DNA from: Setophaga petechia | Taxonomy: Eukaryota; Chordata; Aves; Passeriformes; Parulidae | Assembly (NCBI GenBank): GCA_024362935.1 | Contig: JANCRA010000032.1 | Location: 1,488,001-1,552,000 of the forward strand | Length of the DNA stretch: 64,000 nucleotides | Direction: 5' to 3' | Shown: positions 1 to 63,385 of the stretch, piece by piece | Layout: every line of letters starts with the position of its first letter | Position numbering within the stretch: the stretch's first letter is position 1 | Made by a program: the position numbers and the translations under genes | The notes under the pieces: model-generated | What the model saw: only the letters and a program-made list of their open reading frames with translations | Databases searched by the model: none | What the model was told of the DNA's origin: nothing

Positions 1-3000
1 GCATCCAGGGCAGGCAGGGCTGCTCTTCTGGAGCCATCTTTGAGCAGTTGTCCTGAGAAAATCAAAAACACCAGCCCACAGTGAATGAAGAACTGAGCCC
101 AGATCCACTGAGGCCAAACCTGCCTCGGGTGGCTGGCTCCAACATTTATTATCATTTATGTGTTAAGTTATAGTGGGTGGTTGCCCTCTGTGTAGTAATT
201 TTCCTGCCTACAAATCCAGCCTATCATTGTTGGTCCAGTCCATTACAATCTATCAGGGTTTCTCAAAAACTCTCCAAATACATCTAACTGAAATTAGTTG
301 GTCTCTTCAATCAATATTCTTACCTTTTACTTTGCTTTTAGCCAGGGACTAATTTAAGCAGCAACTTTTAAGACATTATGACTGTGAGAAGTGATAATTG
401 CTTTTGAGGATGGCACTGAAAAGGAAATAATGCATTAAAGAATGGGACACTTAGACTTCAGTCTAAATTAGGGGCAATTCTTGGAAGATCCTTCAGAAGT
501 CCTTCGGGCTTCATAAAATCTAAACTCCAATCTTTTTATCTTCTCAAAATTGAACAAATGTCTGTAACAACATAGTGGAAAACAGAAAATTGGTAAAGTT
601 AGGATGTCATTCAGAGAGTCACTATGCAATGACCATACTTAAGTGTTTGTAGTGACATAAAACATATAAAAGATTAGAAAGGATTCAAGTAATTTTATAA
701 TTACAGTGTCAATTCCAATCTGAGAAGCAAGGGTATTTGGGGAAATACATCCTTATTACAAAGAACTGTTTCTCCACAAATTTTCTCCAGATTTAAAAAA
801 TCTGCAAGTGATACATTCACCTTCTCTGCATAAAACGAAGAGCAAAACAGTTTAATTCATTTTTCTTCAAAGTTTAACTTAGATGTTGAGCAAGAATTTT
901 TGAAAGATGATATTATTTCATAATATCATTACTTCCTCAGTTTTGTTATAAATGTTCAGTTATTCCACAGAGGGCACATTCTATTTAGAAAAAAGCAGAA
1001 CACAACTCAAGATAACAGAAGAGGGTTCAGCTTTAGAAAATACATGGTTGCTTAAATTTTTCCTTGAAGTAAGCTGGCACAGCTCAAATATCAGAAATTA
1101 AAAATATCTTCCATTGTGTTTGATTTGTTCTTTAATTCTTACCGGGTACAAGGAAGGAAATTTGGCAGCAGCCTGCACACACTTCCCTTACAGTGCTGAA
1201 TTGTTTAATTCACTTTTCAACTCTTTTTTAATGAATGCATACATGAAAAAATCAATGAGAAGCAATTCCTATTTATTACTCCCTTTGGCCATGACTAAGC
1301 TGTGAAGTAGCTGTGTCCTGCAGGGTCCTAGTTCACCCATGCTGGGGACAGTGACACAGCTCACTCCATTCCCCAAAGCCCACGCTACTCCCATGGGATA
1401 CCAGGGGAAGCTGGTGCACATCCAGATACAACCCCAGCCTGGGGCAGAACAAAGCTAAGGTGTTTTGGTTGAGCCAGGACCTGGAAAAATGCTCCTGTCT
1501 CCCACAGTTCAGGTACCATCTCAGTGAGTAGTGATCTCCCACACAAACAGTTCCAGTGACTGTGGACAGATCTGAATTGTGAGGTAGGATATAATGCAAG
1601 GCAATAACATTTATTCCAGCCTGGAGTGTATTATTGAAGCATCTTCCAAACTATGGGACACCTAGTGTTCATGCACAAGCACATGCTGCAGGTACACCCA
1701 TATTTGTTGAAGATTACTTTCCATGTAAGTAAAATGGATCAGATTTACAGATCCTTTCATTAAGTCCTGCAATGGACGCCAGGAAATAATGCTGTAATAC
1801 AGAGTCAGACTTGGGTGTAAGCAGATAAAACCAAGTACAGAAACTCTCTAGGGAGACTCCAGAACTAGTCTGGAAAAGATGCTACACAAAGATGGCTCTG
1901 AGTTTCTCATTCTCAAAACTCAGTCATGTAATTCTTCGAGTTTTTCACCAGAAGAAATAGCCAAGGGATTTGTATAAAGTTTTGCCTTCCAAAAAGCACA
2001 AAAGCCAAAGGGATCCCCCAAAGGGATGATGAACAAGGAGATGTGTAGCCACTCAAAGACACAGAGGCAGGCTACATGAAAACAGAGATCCACATCCTTG
2101 CCTCAGCTCAGGCTAGCACTGAATAGATAGGTGTGCTCCCTCCCTTGCTCCTGTTCATCAGCATCATGGAACTTGCTCAGTTCCATGGCTTCTCTATTGC
2201 CCTCAAAAATTTATGACTTTTTCTTTCCACAGCATAAAAAAAAAAAAGCTTCAAAAACAATAGACACATGAGATTTTTTTCTTGGCAATTTTTAGGAATA
2301 AAAGGGTTGAAGGAAGACACAAAAGAAGCCAAACAACTCCCCAGTCCTAGACCAGACCTCAACCTCAAAGTGCAGCATGAACTCTCCACTCTGTCCCCAA
2401 AATGTTGCTCCATAGCAGGATAGCACCAAATTCTGCAACAACTCAATTCACTGTGTTCACTCAAGGCATGTCCCTTTCTGGGCAACAGGGAGGATATGTC
2501 ATGTGTGCACATGAGATTGAGTGTGTGCATGTGTGCTTTCCAGTTAATTCTTCAGCTTCTCTGGTATGCTCTTTGGTCTTTCTTAAAGGACAATCAGTAT
2601 AAGAATGACATTTTGCAATCAAATGTTGAATGCATTTTTTATTTAAACATTAAGATTTAATTACAAAAGCCTCTGGAACAATTAAAGGATGCCAAGGAGG
2701 AAAGAGCTGAAAACTCAGACTGCATTTTCTCATTCATTGTGAAAGCAAAACACATTGTCAGCAGCAAGGCGTTTTATAGAAAAGTTTCAGATGGACAGTA
2801 CAAAGACCTTTCTGTCAATATTGTCACTGAAACACCTTGCTGTCATGAAGCACATCTTTTTTTTCTGATCACACTTTCTAGCATTGGCTGATTGTTTTTT
2901 GCAGTGGGAAACAAGAAATAATTATTGCAGAAATACTGTAATTCTTTTCTGCTAATCTCTGCTAATATAACACAGTCTTCTTCTTGGAAAAGTGTCCAAA

Positions 3001-3549
3001 CATAATTTACTTTACCCTGATAAAAATGTCTGCTGCTGTTGTTAGAAGTTTTATTTGCACAAATATTTTCCTAATCTATGTTAATTTCATGCAATATAAT
3101 TCTTAATTTTTGGAATAAATATTGAGAATCATTAGAGAGAATTCTTTGGAATGCAAAATCCAACCAAACTTTGTATTTTCATTTAAGGGCAAGATTCCGT
3201 CATCTTTATATACATAAGTAGCATCCTGCTCCCTTTGTTATTTCACTGCAAACTAGAGTCTCAAGCAGTGAAAATCATCATAGTCCCATTAGGATTTACT
3301 GCATTGTATTAAACTTCCAGTGAAAATTGGGCTGAGCAGTTTTGTCTATGGAGTAATGCACTACCTGTAACTAGTAAAGGTGCTCAAACATAGCCCTACA
3401 CTTAATAATTTGGCACATTTACAACTGGCGTTACTCAGTAACTTATCAGATGACAATAGTGGAACTCTTCTGTAAAATATAGGTTAAGCCCATATTCGTA
3501 TGACTGTACATCTGAAGTATAAAAACCACGATATGTAGTACACTTGAAC
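1..3549. other. 3' flank of GABRA5, nothing recognised
   Basis: This stretch is AT-rich and ordinary in composition. Both strands were read for family motifs and none was found. The open frames are short and carry no conserved motif. It may include a distal 3' UTR, since several AATAAA words occur on the minus strand, for example near 3045 and 2635. In other vertebrates GABRG3 lies on this side, but no GABRG3 exon was recognised. Confidence 0.5.
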
Positions 3550-3857
3550 AGTTAAAAAATATAACTTATTTTATTTGTAAACTATCAATGCAAGATACTC
3601 AGCAGCAAAGAAGCCATGTTCAATGTCTTCTGATCTTTTATAAAGATCCGTTGCTGTAAGTAATATAATAGTCTCCAAAACATCTGAGGTTACATGTAGA
3701 AACAATCAAGGCAATATTATTTGTACATATTATTAAACATGCAAAAAACTTCCTGAAGAATATTGCCCAAACGTAGAAAGTCATCTGGATCTCAAATTTT
3801 CCTTGGTAGCATCTGCTTTGTAAGTATGGCTCACATGTGGCTCCAGAGTACTTCAGT
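3550..3857 (-). other. GABRA5: Probable GABRA5 3' UTR
   Basis: This is sequence after the TAA stop. The nearest downstream AATAAA in the sense strand lies at 3575-3570, about 285 nt past the stop, giving a likely cleavage site around 3545-3560. Another AATAAA overlaps the stop codon itself (3862-3857). Further AATAAA words lie beyond 3550, so a longer 3' UTR is possible. The true end is not visible. Confidence 0.4.
3570..3575 (-). terminator. Candidate polyadenylation hexamer AATAAA
   Basis: On the minus strand this reads AATAAA, in an A/T-rich setting about 285 nt after the GABRA5 stop. It is a plausible poly(A) signal by position only; no downstream GU element could be judged with confidence. 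Confidence 0.35.
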
Positions 3858-57703
<53,846 letters not shown>

Positions 57704-58263
57704 TCCAGAGGAGAAGAGGAACGCAGGTGGTTGCTTTGGTGGAGGTGCAGCTGTTCACTTTGTTCTTACACTGCAACAATACAAAAAATGGATAAATTAT
57801 TGCATGGACAGAGAGTAGGATAGCGGAGTTCAGCTAACACCGCATCTTTTGCTATCTGCGTTTTTCACAAACTTATCTAGGCTTATGTAAACATCAGCTG
57901 TTTATGTAAAATTGTGTATCTTCAAGGACATGTTTTACCTTCTGCTGTCAGCAAACTGCAAAACGGGAAAAATTCTTTGTGGCCCAGCTTTTTCCAATAT
58001 TCATCTGTGGTACAAGTAACTAAAAAAATAGCCACCATTTTCCAAATGCCAATTTCAACCCTTTACCTATTTCAACAACTTCCACATGCCTGCAAACCCA
58101 TGGCTGTGTGCAGCCTCCGCATCCTTTCCTTCCATCGCAATTTTTTCCCATTAAATACCCGGCTTCCCTTTCCAAAATCCCAGTTGAAATGCCAAGAAAC
58201 ACCTACTGCTTCTTGGAATTCATGCTGCTGATGCACGGCTTAGCAAAAGGAGGGTGGGTTGTT

Positions 58264-58283
58264 GGGGGGGGGGGGGGGGGGGG
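58264..58283. repeat. Poly-G run of 20
   Basis: Twenty consecutive G on the plus strand, C in the GABRA5 transcript, are followed by purine-rich GAGGAAGAGGG. It is unstable-prone simple sequence about 300 bp inside the gene from the CpG island. Confidence 0.9.
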
Positions 58284-58454
58284 AGGAAGAGGGTAAAAAG
58301 TGACCTTCCTCGCAAAGGCACATAAACCTCACGCTAGCACGAAGAACGACAGTAATGTAGCTGCTCCAGCGACTGCTGCTTTTTGGATACCTGCCTCAGC
58401 GACCAGATCACCAATTTCAGCATTGTGCACTAACGTTTTCCTCTGTGCCCTATT

Positions 58455-58557
58455 AAAAACAAACAAAAAACCAAAACCACAACAAAACCCCCCAAAAGCC
58501 AACGGAACAAAAAACAAACAAACCACCCCGAACCCAACAAAAACCCCAAAACAGCCC
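58455..58557. repeat. T-free A/C-rich tract, 103 bases
   Basis: The plus strand has no T for 103 bases and only five G. The sense strand of GABRA5 is therefore free of A and rich in G/T, with several runs of three to six G. A similar, shorter A/C-rich patch occurs at about 10095-10160, so this kind of low-complexity DNA recurs in this genome. Confidence 0.9.
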
Positions 58558-58599
58558 TCAAAAACACACCCAGAGGGGAATCGCCTGGATTTTCCACCT

Positions 58600-59570
58600 G
58601 AACCCTGTGCCCCCGTGCTACATCGCTCAGCAACTTGTTCTCCCACCCCGCCGGAGCCGCAAGGCAAAACGCCCGAACCAAAAGCCGCCCCCCGGGGCTC
58701 CCCCGCCCGGCCCGCGCTGCCCCGCAGCGGGTCCCGCTCGCTCCGCACCGGGCACTGCGGGGCCGCCGCTCCCTTCCCGCAGCCCCGGCCCGCCCGCACC
58801 TGTCCGGCGACCGTCGCTCACTCGCCGCCGCCGCCCGCGCACTGCACCCGGGGGGACGCGCTCCGCTCCGCTCGGCGGAGGGTGGCACCTGCCCGCCAGT
58901 GCTCGCTCCGCCGCTCCTTCCCGTCTCCCCTCCCCGGTCCCCACGGCACCCCGGGAGTGCCCCCGCCCCGTCCGCCGGCCGAAGTTTCCCGCGGCCATGT
59001 GCACGGTGCGGGCGCGGCGGTGCCCGCCCAGGGGGCTGCAGCCGATTTTCCCCGCCGCCCTCCGCCTGCCCGCCCGGGCACGGGAGCCCGGTGCTTACCA
59101 GCCGCCGGCGGGGGGACGAGGACGAGGGGGCAGTGTTTGCCCGAAAGTTGCGGAGCGGCAGCAGGAGCGGAGCGGGAGCGGCGGCGCTGCCTCCCGGCCG
59201 CTGGCAGGCGCGGCCCCGCCGCAGCGCCGCGCCCGCGCCGCCCCCGCGCGGAGCCCGCGGCCGGGAGCGCGGGGCGGTGTGCGGGGCGCGCCCGACCCGC
59301 GGGCACCGGGGGCACCGCCCGGCAAGGGGCCGCTCCCGCAGCCCTCGCAGCCCCGGGAGGCTTCAGCGGGTCCCCGAGCTCCCCGCACTGGTGTCCCTCG
59401 AGCAGCCCCCACCAAGCGCCCCCGGGGCAGCGTTCCGGGCGAGCCCGGCCAGCACCGACTGTCCTCGGGGAGAGGGAGCCCCTGCCACAGCCCGGGCGTG
59501 CAGGGGTCGTGTGACCGTGGGGCAGGGGCACCCAGCACGGCCGAGGCTTGCCGGTGTATAGGCTCGTTGC
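58600..59570 (-). promoter_or_regulatory. GABRA5: CpG island, main GABRA5 promoter region
   Basis: Nearly 1 kb of very G+C- and CpG-dense DNA stands out from AT-rich flanks. It sits upstream of the exon with the GABRA5 start codon. It holds a good minus-strand donor at 59098-59093. No TATA box was seen inside, which is usual for CpG-island promoters. Long open frames on both strands, up to 404 codons, are a by-product of composition and have no family motif. Confidence 0.8.
59099..59300 (-). other. GABRA5: Proposed non-coding first exon of GABRA5 (CpG-island exon)
   Basis: The 3' edge is set by CCGGCTG|GTAAGC after 59099, the best donor in the island on the minus strand. The 5' edge is unknown and 59300 is nominal. 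It would splice to the acceptor at 57770 and add only 5' UTR. Human GABRA5 is known to use alternative non-coding first exons, which makes this layout likely. Confidence 0.45.
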
Positions 59571-59628
59571 ACCACACGTGTATTAGCGTATATAGGTATA
59601 AACACACCCCTACATACCCAGATCTTAC

Positions 59629-59668
59629 CTGTGCTCTTCTTCCAGTGGAGCTGACCTAAACCATCACA
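59629..59668 (-). other. GABRA5: Possible alternative non-coding first exon of GABRA5
   Basis: A near-consensus donor CACAG|GTAAGA follows 59629. A TATAAA lies on the minus strand at 59698-59693, about 30 nt upstream of a putative start near 59665, giving a very short exon. It lies just outside the CpG island and could be a second, TATA-driven promoter for the same gene. The start position is inferred only from TATA spacing. Confidence 0.3.
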
Positions 59669-59692
59669 GCTCTTAAATCCGGAAGTGGTAGG

Positions 59693-59698
59693 TTTATA
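59693..59698 (-). promoter_or_regulatory. TATAAA box candidate
   Basis: The minus strand reads GGATATAAACC at this site, followed downstream by CTTCCGGA, an ETS-type core, and then the donor at 59629. The spacing suits a TATA promoter. A six-base match alone is weak evidence. Confidence 0.3.
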
Positions 59699-59774
59699 TC
59701 CACAACATAAAGTCTCTACATCCTCGGTGTTAGACATCCATAGTTTATATATCAGTATTGTATATTCCACGAGA

Positions 59775-60450
59775 CCTGCAATAACTTCGAGGTTTCCTTG
59801 TGATTGTTTGTGGTGCTATTCCTGAAAAATGGATGCATTGTTTCACAGCTTCAATGACAGGAGCATCACACTCTCTATATGTTCAAGTCACATATATAAT
59901 GTACTGCTTGCAGGTTCATTTTGAACTACATGAAAGATGAAATGAGCTGTATAGTCCCAGTTCCTGGGGATTCCTTGAGATGAATGCAACGTTTAGGAGC
60001 ATGCACATCTTACACGTGATAATATATTATTTCAGTATATACTGCTGTGACTGTGTTTCAAAGTAACACTCCAAACTCAGTTATTAAATTATCAGATCTA
60101 ATGAGGCAGTGCATGTCTTTCAGGCAACGTTATGGATCAATGAAGCACTTGTTTTTTTCCTGTATCTGTATAAAAGCTCAATGGAATTAATCCCTCCACT
60201 GAAACCAATATTGGTTCTGTAGTTCATTGCCACAGAGGATGCTGCTCTTATGTGTGCCTAGTTCATAGTCTGCACTGTCTGAGTTGAAAATGGTCCTTAA
60301 AAATTTCAGTTTACCTTTTTTCCCACCTAACAAAACCAGAAATGTTGCACCAGGGAGAATTTTCTATGTAAACATTGAATCATTTTCCTAGTATCAATCG
60401 AGTAGATTTTTCTCGGACAGTTCTTTGTAATTCTTCTCTTCAGCATTCCC
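59775..60450. other. 5' flank, nothing recognised
   Basis: AT-rich sequence upstream of the GABRA5 promoter region. No exon, repeat family or strong motif was identified on either strand. Confidence 0.5.
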
Positions 60451-60454
60451 TTGA

Positions 60455-60530
60455 GACTCATCAGGGATTGGATTTGATGATTTTTAAAGGTCCCTTTTAA
60501 CCCAAACCAGTTTATGGTTCAATGGCTCTA
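60455..60530 (+). mobile_element. Short CR1 3' end
   Basis: GGGATTGGATTTGATGAT, TAAAGGTCCCTTTTAACCCA and CAGTTTATGGTTCAATGG match the last part of CR1, before its terminal octamer repeats, in sense orientation. Only the 3' tip remains. Confidence 0.75.
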
Positions 60531-61090
60531 TATCTGGTGCTTAGCTGTGTTCATTTTACAGCAATGATTTATGATCTTGCATGCAGAGCCAATGACATAC
60601 GTTGTTCCTCGTTGTTCCTTAGTGACTTCAATAAATATGAAGTTGTGAATGAATGTTGCTATCAGAACAGCTTTCCCAGTGCTTAAAAATATCTGAGTTA
60701 AGTAGTATGAAGCGCCAGTAGTTTCTCATTATAATGTTCATGACTAGGAGTGTTTAAATCACATTTTTTACAGTGCTTTGATTTATAGTACAAGCTATTT
60801 TTATCTCTATATAGGTGATGTTATAAAAATATGTGATCTTTAAATAATTTTACAAAGGAGATGTGCAGGAATATTGGCCTAGACTTGAGTGCAAGCAGGT
60901 AAGAGATGTGTGCTTCGGCCTCTCGCTCCAGCTCCCTGGCGAGCAGAACTGAGTCTCGGTTCCTCTGACTCCCTACATCTTCTCTGCGAAGCCATATGCT
61001 GCAGATCCGCTTCTCAGCACCAAAGGGAGAGAGCGTTTCGGAACTGGGGGAGCAGAACAGCAAGAGAATGTTTAAGGAAATCTTAAAGAA
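60531..61090. other. 5' flank with an isolated plus-strand donor-like site
   Basis: Mostly AT-rich. AAGCAG|GTAAGA at about 60893-60904 on the plus strand is a good donor word, but no matching exon or promoter was recognised upstream. No other feature was seen. Confidence 0.3.
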
Positions 61091-61093
61091 AAA

Positions 61094-61176
61094 GATGAAT
61101 GGCACAGAACGGTTTGGGCTGGGGAGATATTTTAGCGTTCACACAGTTCCACCCTCTGCCACGGGCGGGGACACCG
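61094..61176 (-). mobile_element. CR1 3' tip on the minus strand, CpG-rich
   Basis: The plus strand reads CACAGAACGGTTTGGGCTGG and then CCACCCTCTGCCACGGGCGG and GGACACC. This is the reverse complement of a CR1 3' end with several C/G changes. It abuts the CpG-rich patch that follows. Confidence 0.75.
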
Positions 61177-61179
61177 CCA

Positions 61180-61480
61180 AAGCGCCTTTCTCGGTGAAAC
61201 AGCCGACCCGAGCAGTGCCGGCCTCCCGCGGCGCCCCGAGCCCGCCGCTCCTCCCGCTTGTCCCGGTGCCCGGGCCGGGCGACCTCGGCCAGCGCGGCCG
61301 CTGCCGCTGCCGCTGCCGGCTCGGCGCCGCCGGAGGGCAGCACAGCTCCACGCAAGCGGCAGCACCGCGGCCGGGATCCGCTCGCTCGGTGGGGCACGAA
61401 CCGGGCTGGGCAAACGCCGATTGCGCAGTTTGGCGGGCTGGATCCGGCAGGACAGTGCCTTTGGCCTGTGCTCGCAGTTA
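61180..61480. promoter_or_regulatory. Second CpG-rich patch upstream of GABRA5
   Basis: About 300 bp with many CpGs, such as CCGGGCCGGGCGACCTCGGC and GCGCGGCCGCTGCCGCTGCC, about 1.6 kb upstream of the main island. No clear donor was found on the minus strand, so it is not firmly tied to GABRA5. It could be a promoter for an unseen transcript, an enhancer or a young CpG-rich patch. Confidence 0.5.
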
Positions 61481-61499
61481 TTGCCGGCAGTAGGGAGGT

Positions 61500-62430
61500 C
61501 CTGCTATGGAGGCAACGGCGTTGCGCGTCCTCCGCTGTGTGTTTCTTCAGGCAGTCCCTTGTGATTCACACACACCCTGTTTGGATCCTCAGCCTCCTTG
61601 TCACGTTCTAAAGCATACGTTGAATTTAGTATGTGAATCAAATGCATTCTATTAGGGTCAGAGAAATGTTTTGTTTGGCTGATTGCTCTCTGTGCTGGTG
61701 TGTAGCAAAATACAAACATGGCCATTCCATACAGTGATTTTCTTTCAAATTTGGGAGAAGTTTGCGTGGCTCCTCTCTGATAGTTCTCCTTCCTGTTTCA
61801 CTAAGTAATGTCACTTATTTGCAGTGATGAATGCGTTTGAAGTCGATCATCCTCTACATGGGACTGATACAACAGTGCAGGCAAATTGGTCTGTGATTTT
61901 TACCACGGCACATGCTTGGGAGCTCACTGGGAAGCACACACCAACCTCTCACTGTGTTAGAAAATGGCCTGTTTTGCCAGTAGCCAAAAGTCCCTCTATA
62001 ATAGATCAAGTCATTCCTTCTTCCAGGAGAGTTACAGAGAACTCATGAAGTTGTGTGGAGTAGTGACATGCTGTAGGAATTGGTGTGAGTAGGCTCTTCA
62101 GAGGCATTCCATCTACTAAAACAATTCAATTCCATCATCTAGGTAGGGAAGACTGCCTGTTCTCTTGAAATATTTTACCTTTGGCCTCTTAGCTAAGATT
62201 CCATAAAAGGCAGCACTTGGAGCAGTGACTTTTGTGATACAAATCCTTTTCCAATAGAGAGCAGTCTGAATTAATCCGTCATTGAATGATCCCCTAATCA
62301 TCAGCTAATACAGACTCAGCGACTCTCAGTGCAGAGACTGGATCTGAGCAAAGAGTGAAAGTCTGGTTTTCACTCCCTTCTTTACTGACATCTCTAAAGA
62401 CTGGAGTCAAGACTCTACTGAGTCCAGGTG
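61500..62430. other. 5' flank, nothing recognised
   Basis: Unique-looking sequence between the CpG-rich patch and the CR1 cluster. Only short open frames without motifs are present. Confidence 0.45.
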
Positions 62431-62439
62431 AGACACACC

Positions 62440-62672
62440 CGGAGTTCCCCAGCATGAAAGAGACATGCACATGCTGGAGAAAGCCAAGCAAAGGACCAAG
62501 AAGATTATTAAAGGACTGGAGTATCTCACCTATGAAGGTGAGGCAGAGAGAGCTGGGATTTTCCAGACAGGAGAAGAAAAGGCTAAAGGGGATACTTATC
62601 CATGGGTATAAATACCTGAGGGCAGGGGACTGAAGAAGAGGGAGACAGATTTTGCCAAGTGCTACTGACTGA
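62440..62672 (+). mobile_element. CR1 fragment, interrupted downstream by another CR1
   Basis: GACATGCACATGCTGGAGAA, CCAAGAAGATTATTAAAGGA, CTGGAGTATCTCACCTATGA and GGGTATAAATACCTGAGGGC follow the CR1 ORF2-end and 3' UTR order. It stops before the usual 3' end, where the next CR1 begins. Confidence 0.8.
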
Positions 62673-62685
62673 CAGTAAGTCCTAT

Positions 62686-62803
62686 GAGGAGGGAGCTGGG
62701 GTTGTTTAGCCTGGAGAAAAGGAGACTCAAGGCAGACCTTACTGCTCTCTACAACTGCCTGAAAGGAGGCTGTAGCCAAGCAGGGATCAGGCTCCTCTCC
62801 CAG

Positions 62804-62861
<58 letters not shown>

Positions 62862-63126
62862 CATCCCAACAAAAGGATGAGAGGAAATGGCTTCAAGCTG
62901 CACCAGGAAAAGTTCAGGTGGGACATCAGGAATAACTTCTTCACAGAATGAGTTGTTAAGTATTGGAATGAGCTGCTCAGGGAAGTGATGGAGTCGCTAT
63001 CCCTGTAGGTGTTCAAGAAATTACTGGATGTGGCATTTAATGTCATGATCTTATTGACAAGGTGGTGATCAGTCAAAGGTTGGACCTGATGATCTTGGAG
63101 GTCTTTTCCAACCTAAATGGTTCTGT
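62686..63126 (+). mobile_element. CR1 3' fragment containing a CA/TA microsatellite
   Basis: GGAGCTGGGGTTGTTTAGCC, GGATCAGGCTCCTCTCCCAG, GAGGAAATGGCTTCAAGCTG, CACCAGGAAAAGTTCAGGTG and TTGGAGGTCTTTTCCAACCT match a CR1 3' region to its end in sense orientation. The microsatellite has replaced the segment that normally links the CCCAGGCA and GAGGAAATGG motifs. Confidence 0.9.
62805..62860. repeat. (CA)16(TA)12 compound microsatellite
   Basis: Sixteen CA units (62805-62836) are followed directly by twelve TA units (62837-62860). It lies inside a CR1 copy and is likely polymorphic in length. Confidence 0.95.
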
Positions 63127-63385
63127 GACAGGAAAAGGTACAGTGGTCACAAATTAAAAGACATGACATTCCATCTGAATACAAGAAAATACATTTTTAT
63201 TTTAAGGGTTGTCAAACATAGGAATGGGTTGCCTAAAGAAGTTGTGAAGTCTCTGTCTGTGGAGATGAAATTTGAAGGTAAACCATCCTGGGAAATCCAC
63301 TGTGACCCTGTTTTAGCAGGAGGTGGGCCTCAGTAATCTCCAGAGGCACCCTCCAGCCTCAGCCATCCCGTGATCCAGTGAAGTA
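63127..63385 (+). mobile_element. CR1 3' end of another subfamily, tandem to the previous copy
   Basis: AAGGGTTGTCAAACATAGGA, GGTTGCCTAAAGAAGTTGTG, GTGACCCTGTTTTAGCAGGA, TCAGTAATCTCCAGAGGCAC and CCTCAGCCATCCCGTGATCC follow the CR1 3' UTR order in sense orientation, diverged. With the two preceding fragments it forms a run of CR1 pieces in one orientation. Confidence 0.75.

Larger units (their letters stand above)
57771..59098 (-). other. GABRA5: GABRA5 5' UTR intron (if the CpG-island exon is used)
   Basis: This lies between the proposed non-coding exon (donor after 59099) and the acceptor at 57770. It contains a 20-G run at 58264-58283, the T-free A/C tract at 58455-58557 and about half of the CpG island. 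Another donor-like site, GGACAG|GTGCGG, lies near 58798 inside the island. Confidence 0.6.

Noticed and set aside
58300..59514. Open frame of 404 codons on the plus strand across the CpG island, with other long frames on both strands
   Set aside because: It runs through the T-free tract and GC-rich promoter DNA, is made of Pro, Ala, Arg and Gly, has no family motif, and is open in several frames at once, as expected from composition.
62294..62833. Open frame of 179 codons on the minus strand
   Set aside because: It is the antisense of CR1 fragments and starts inside the CA microsatellite.
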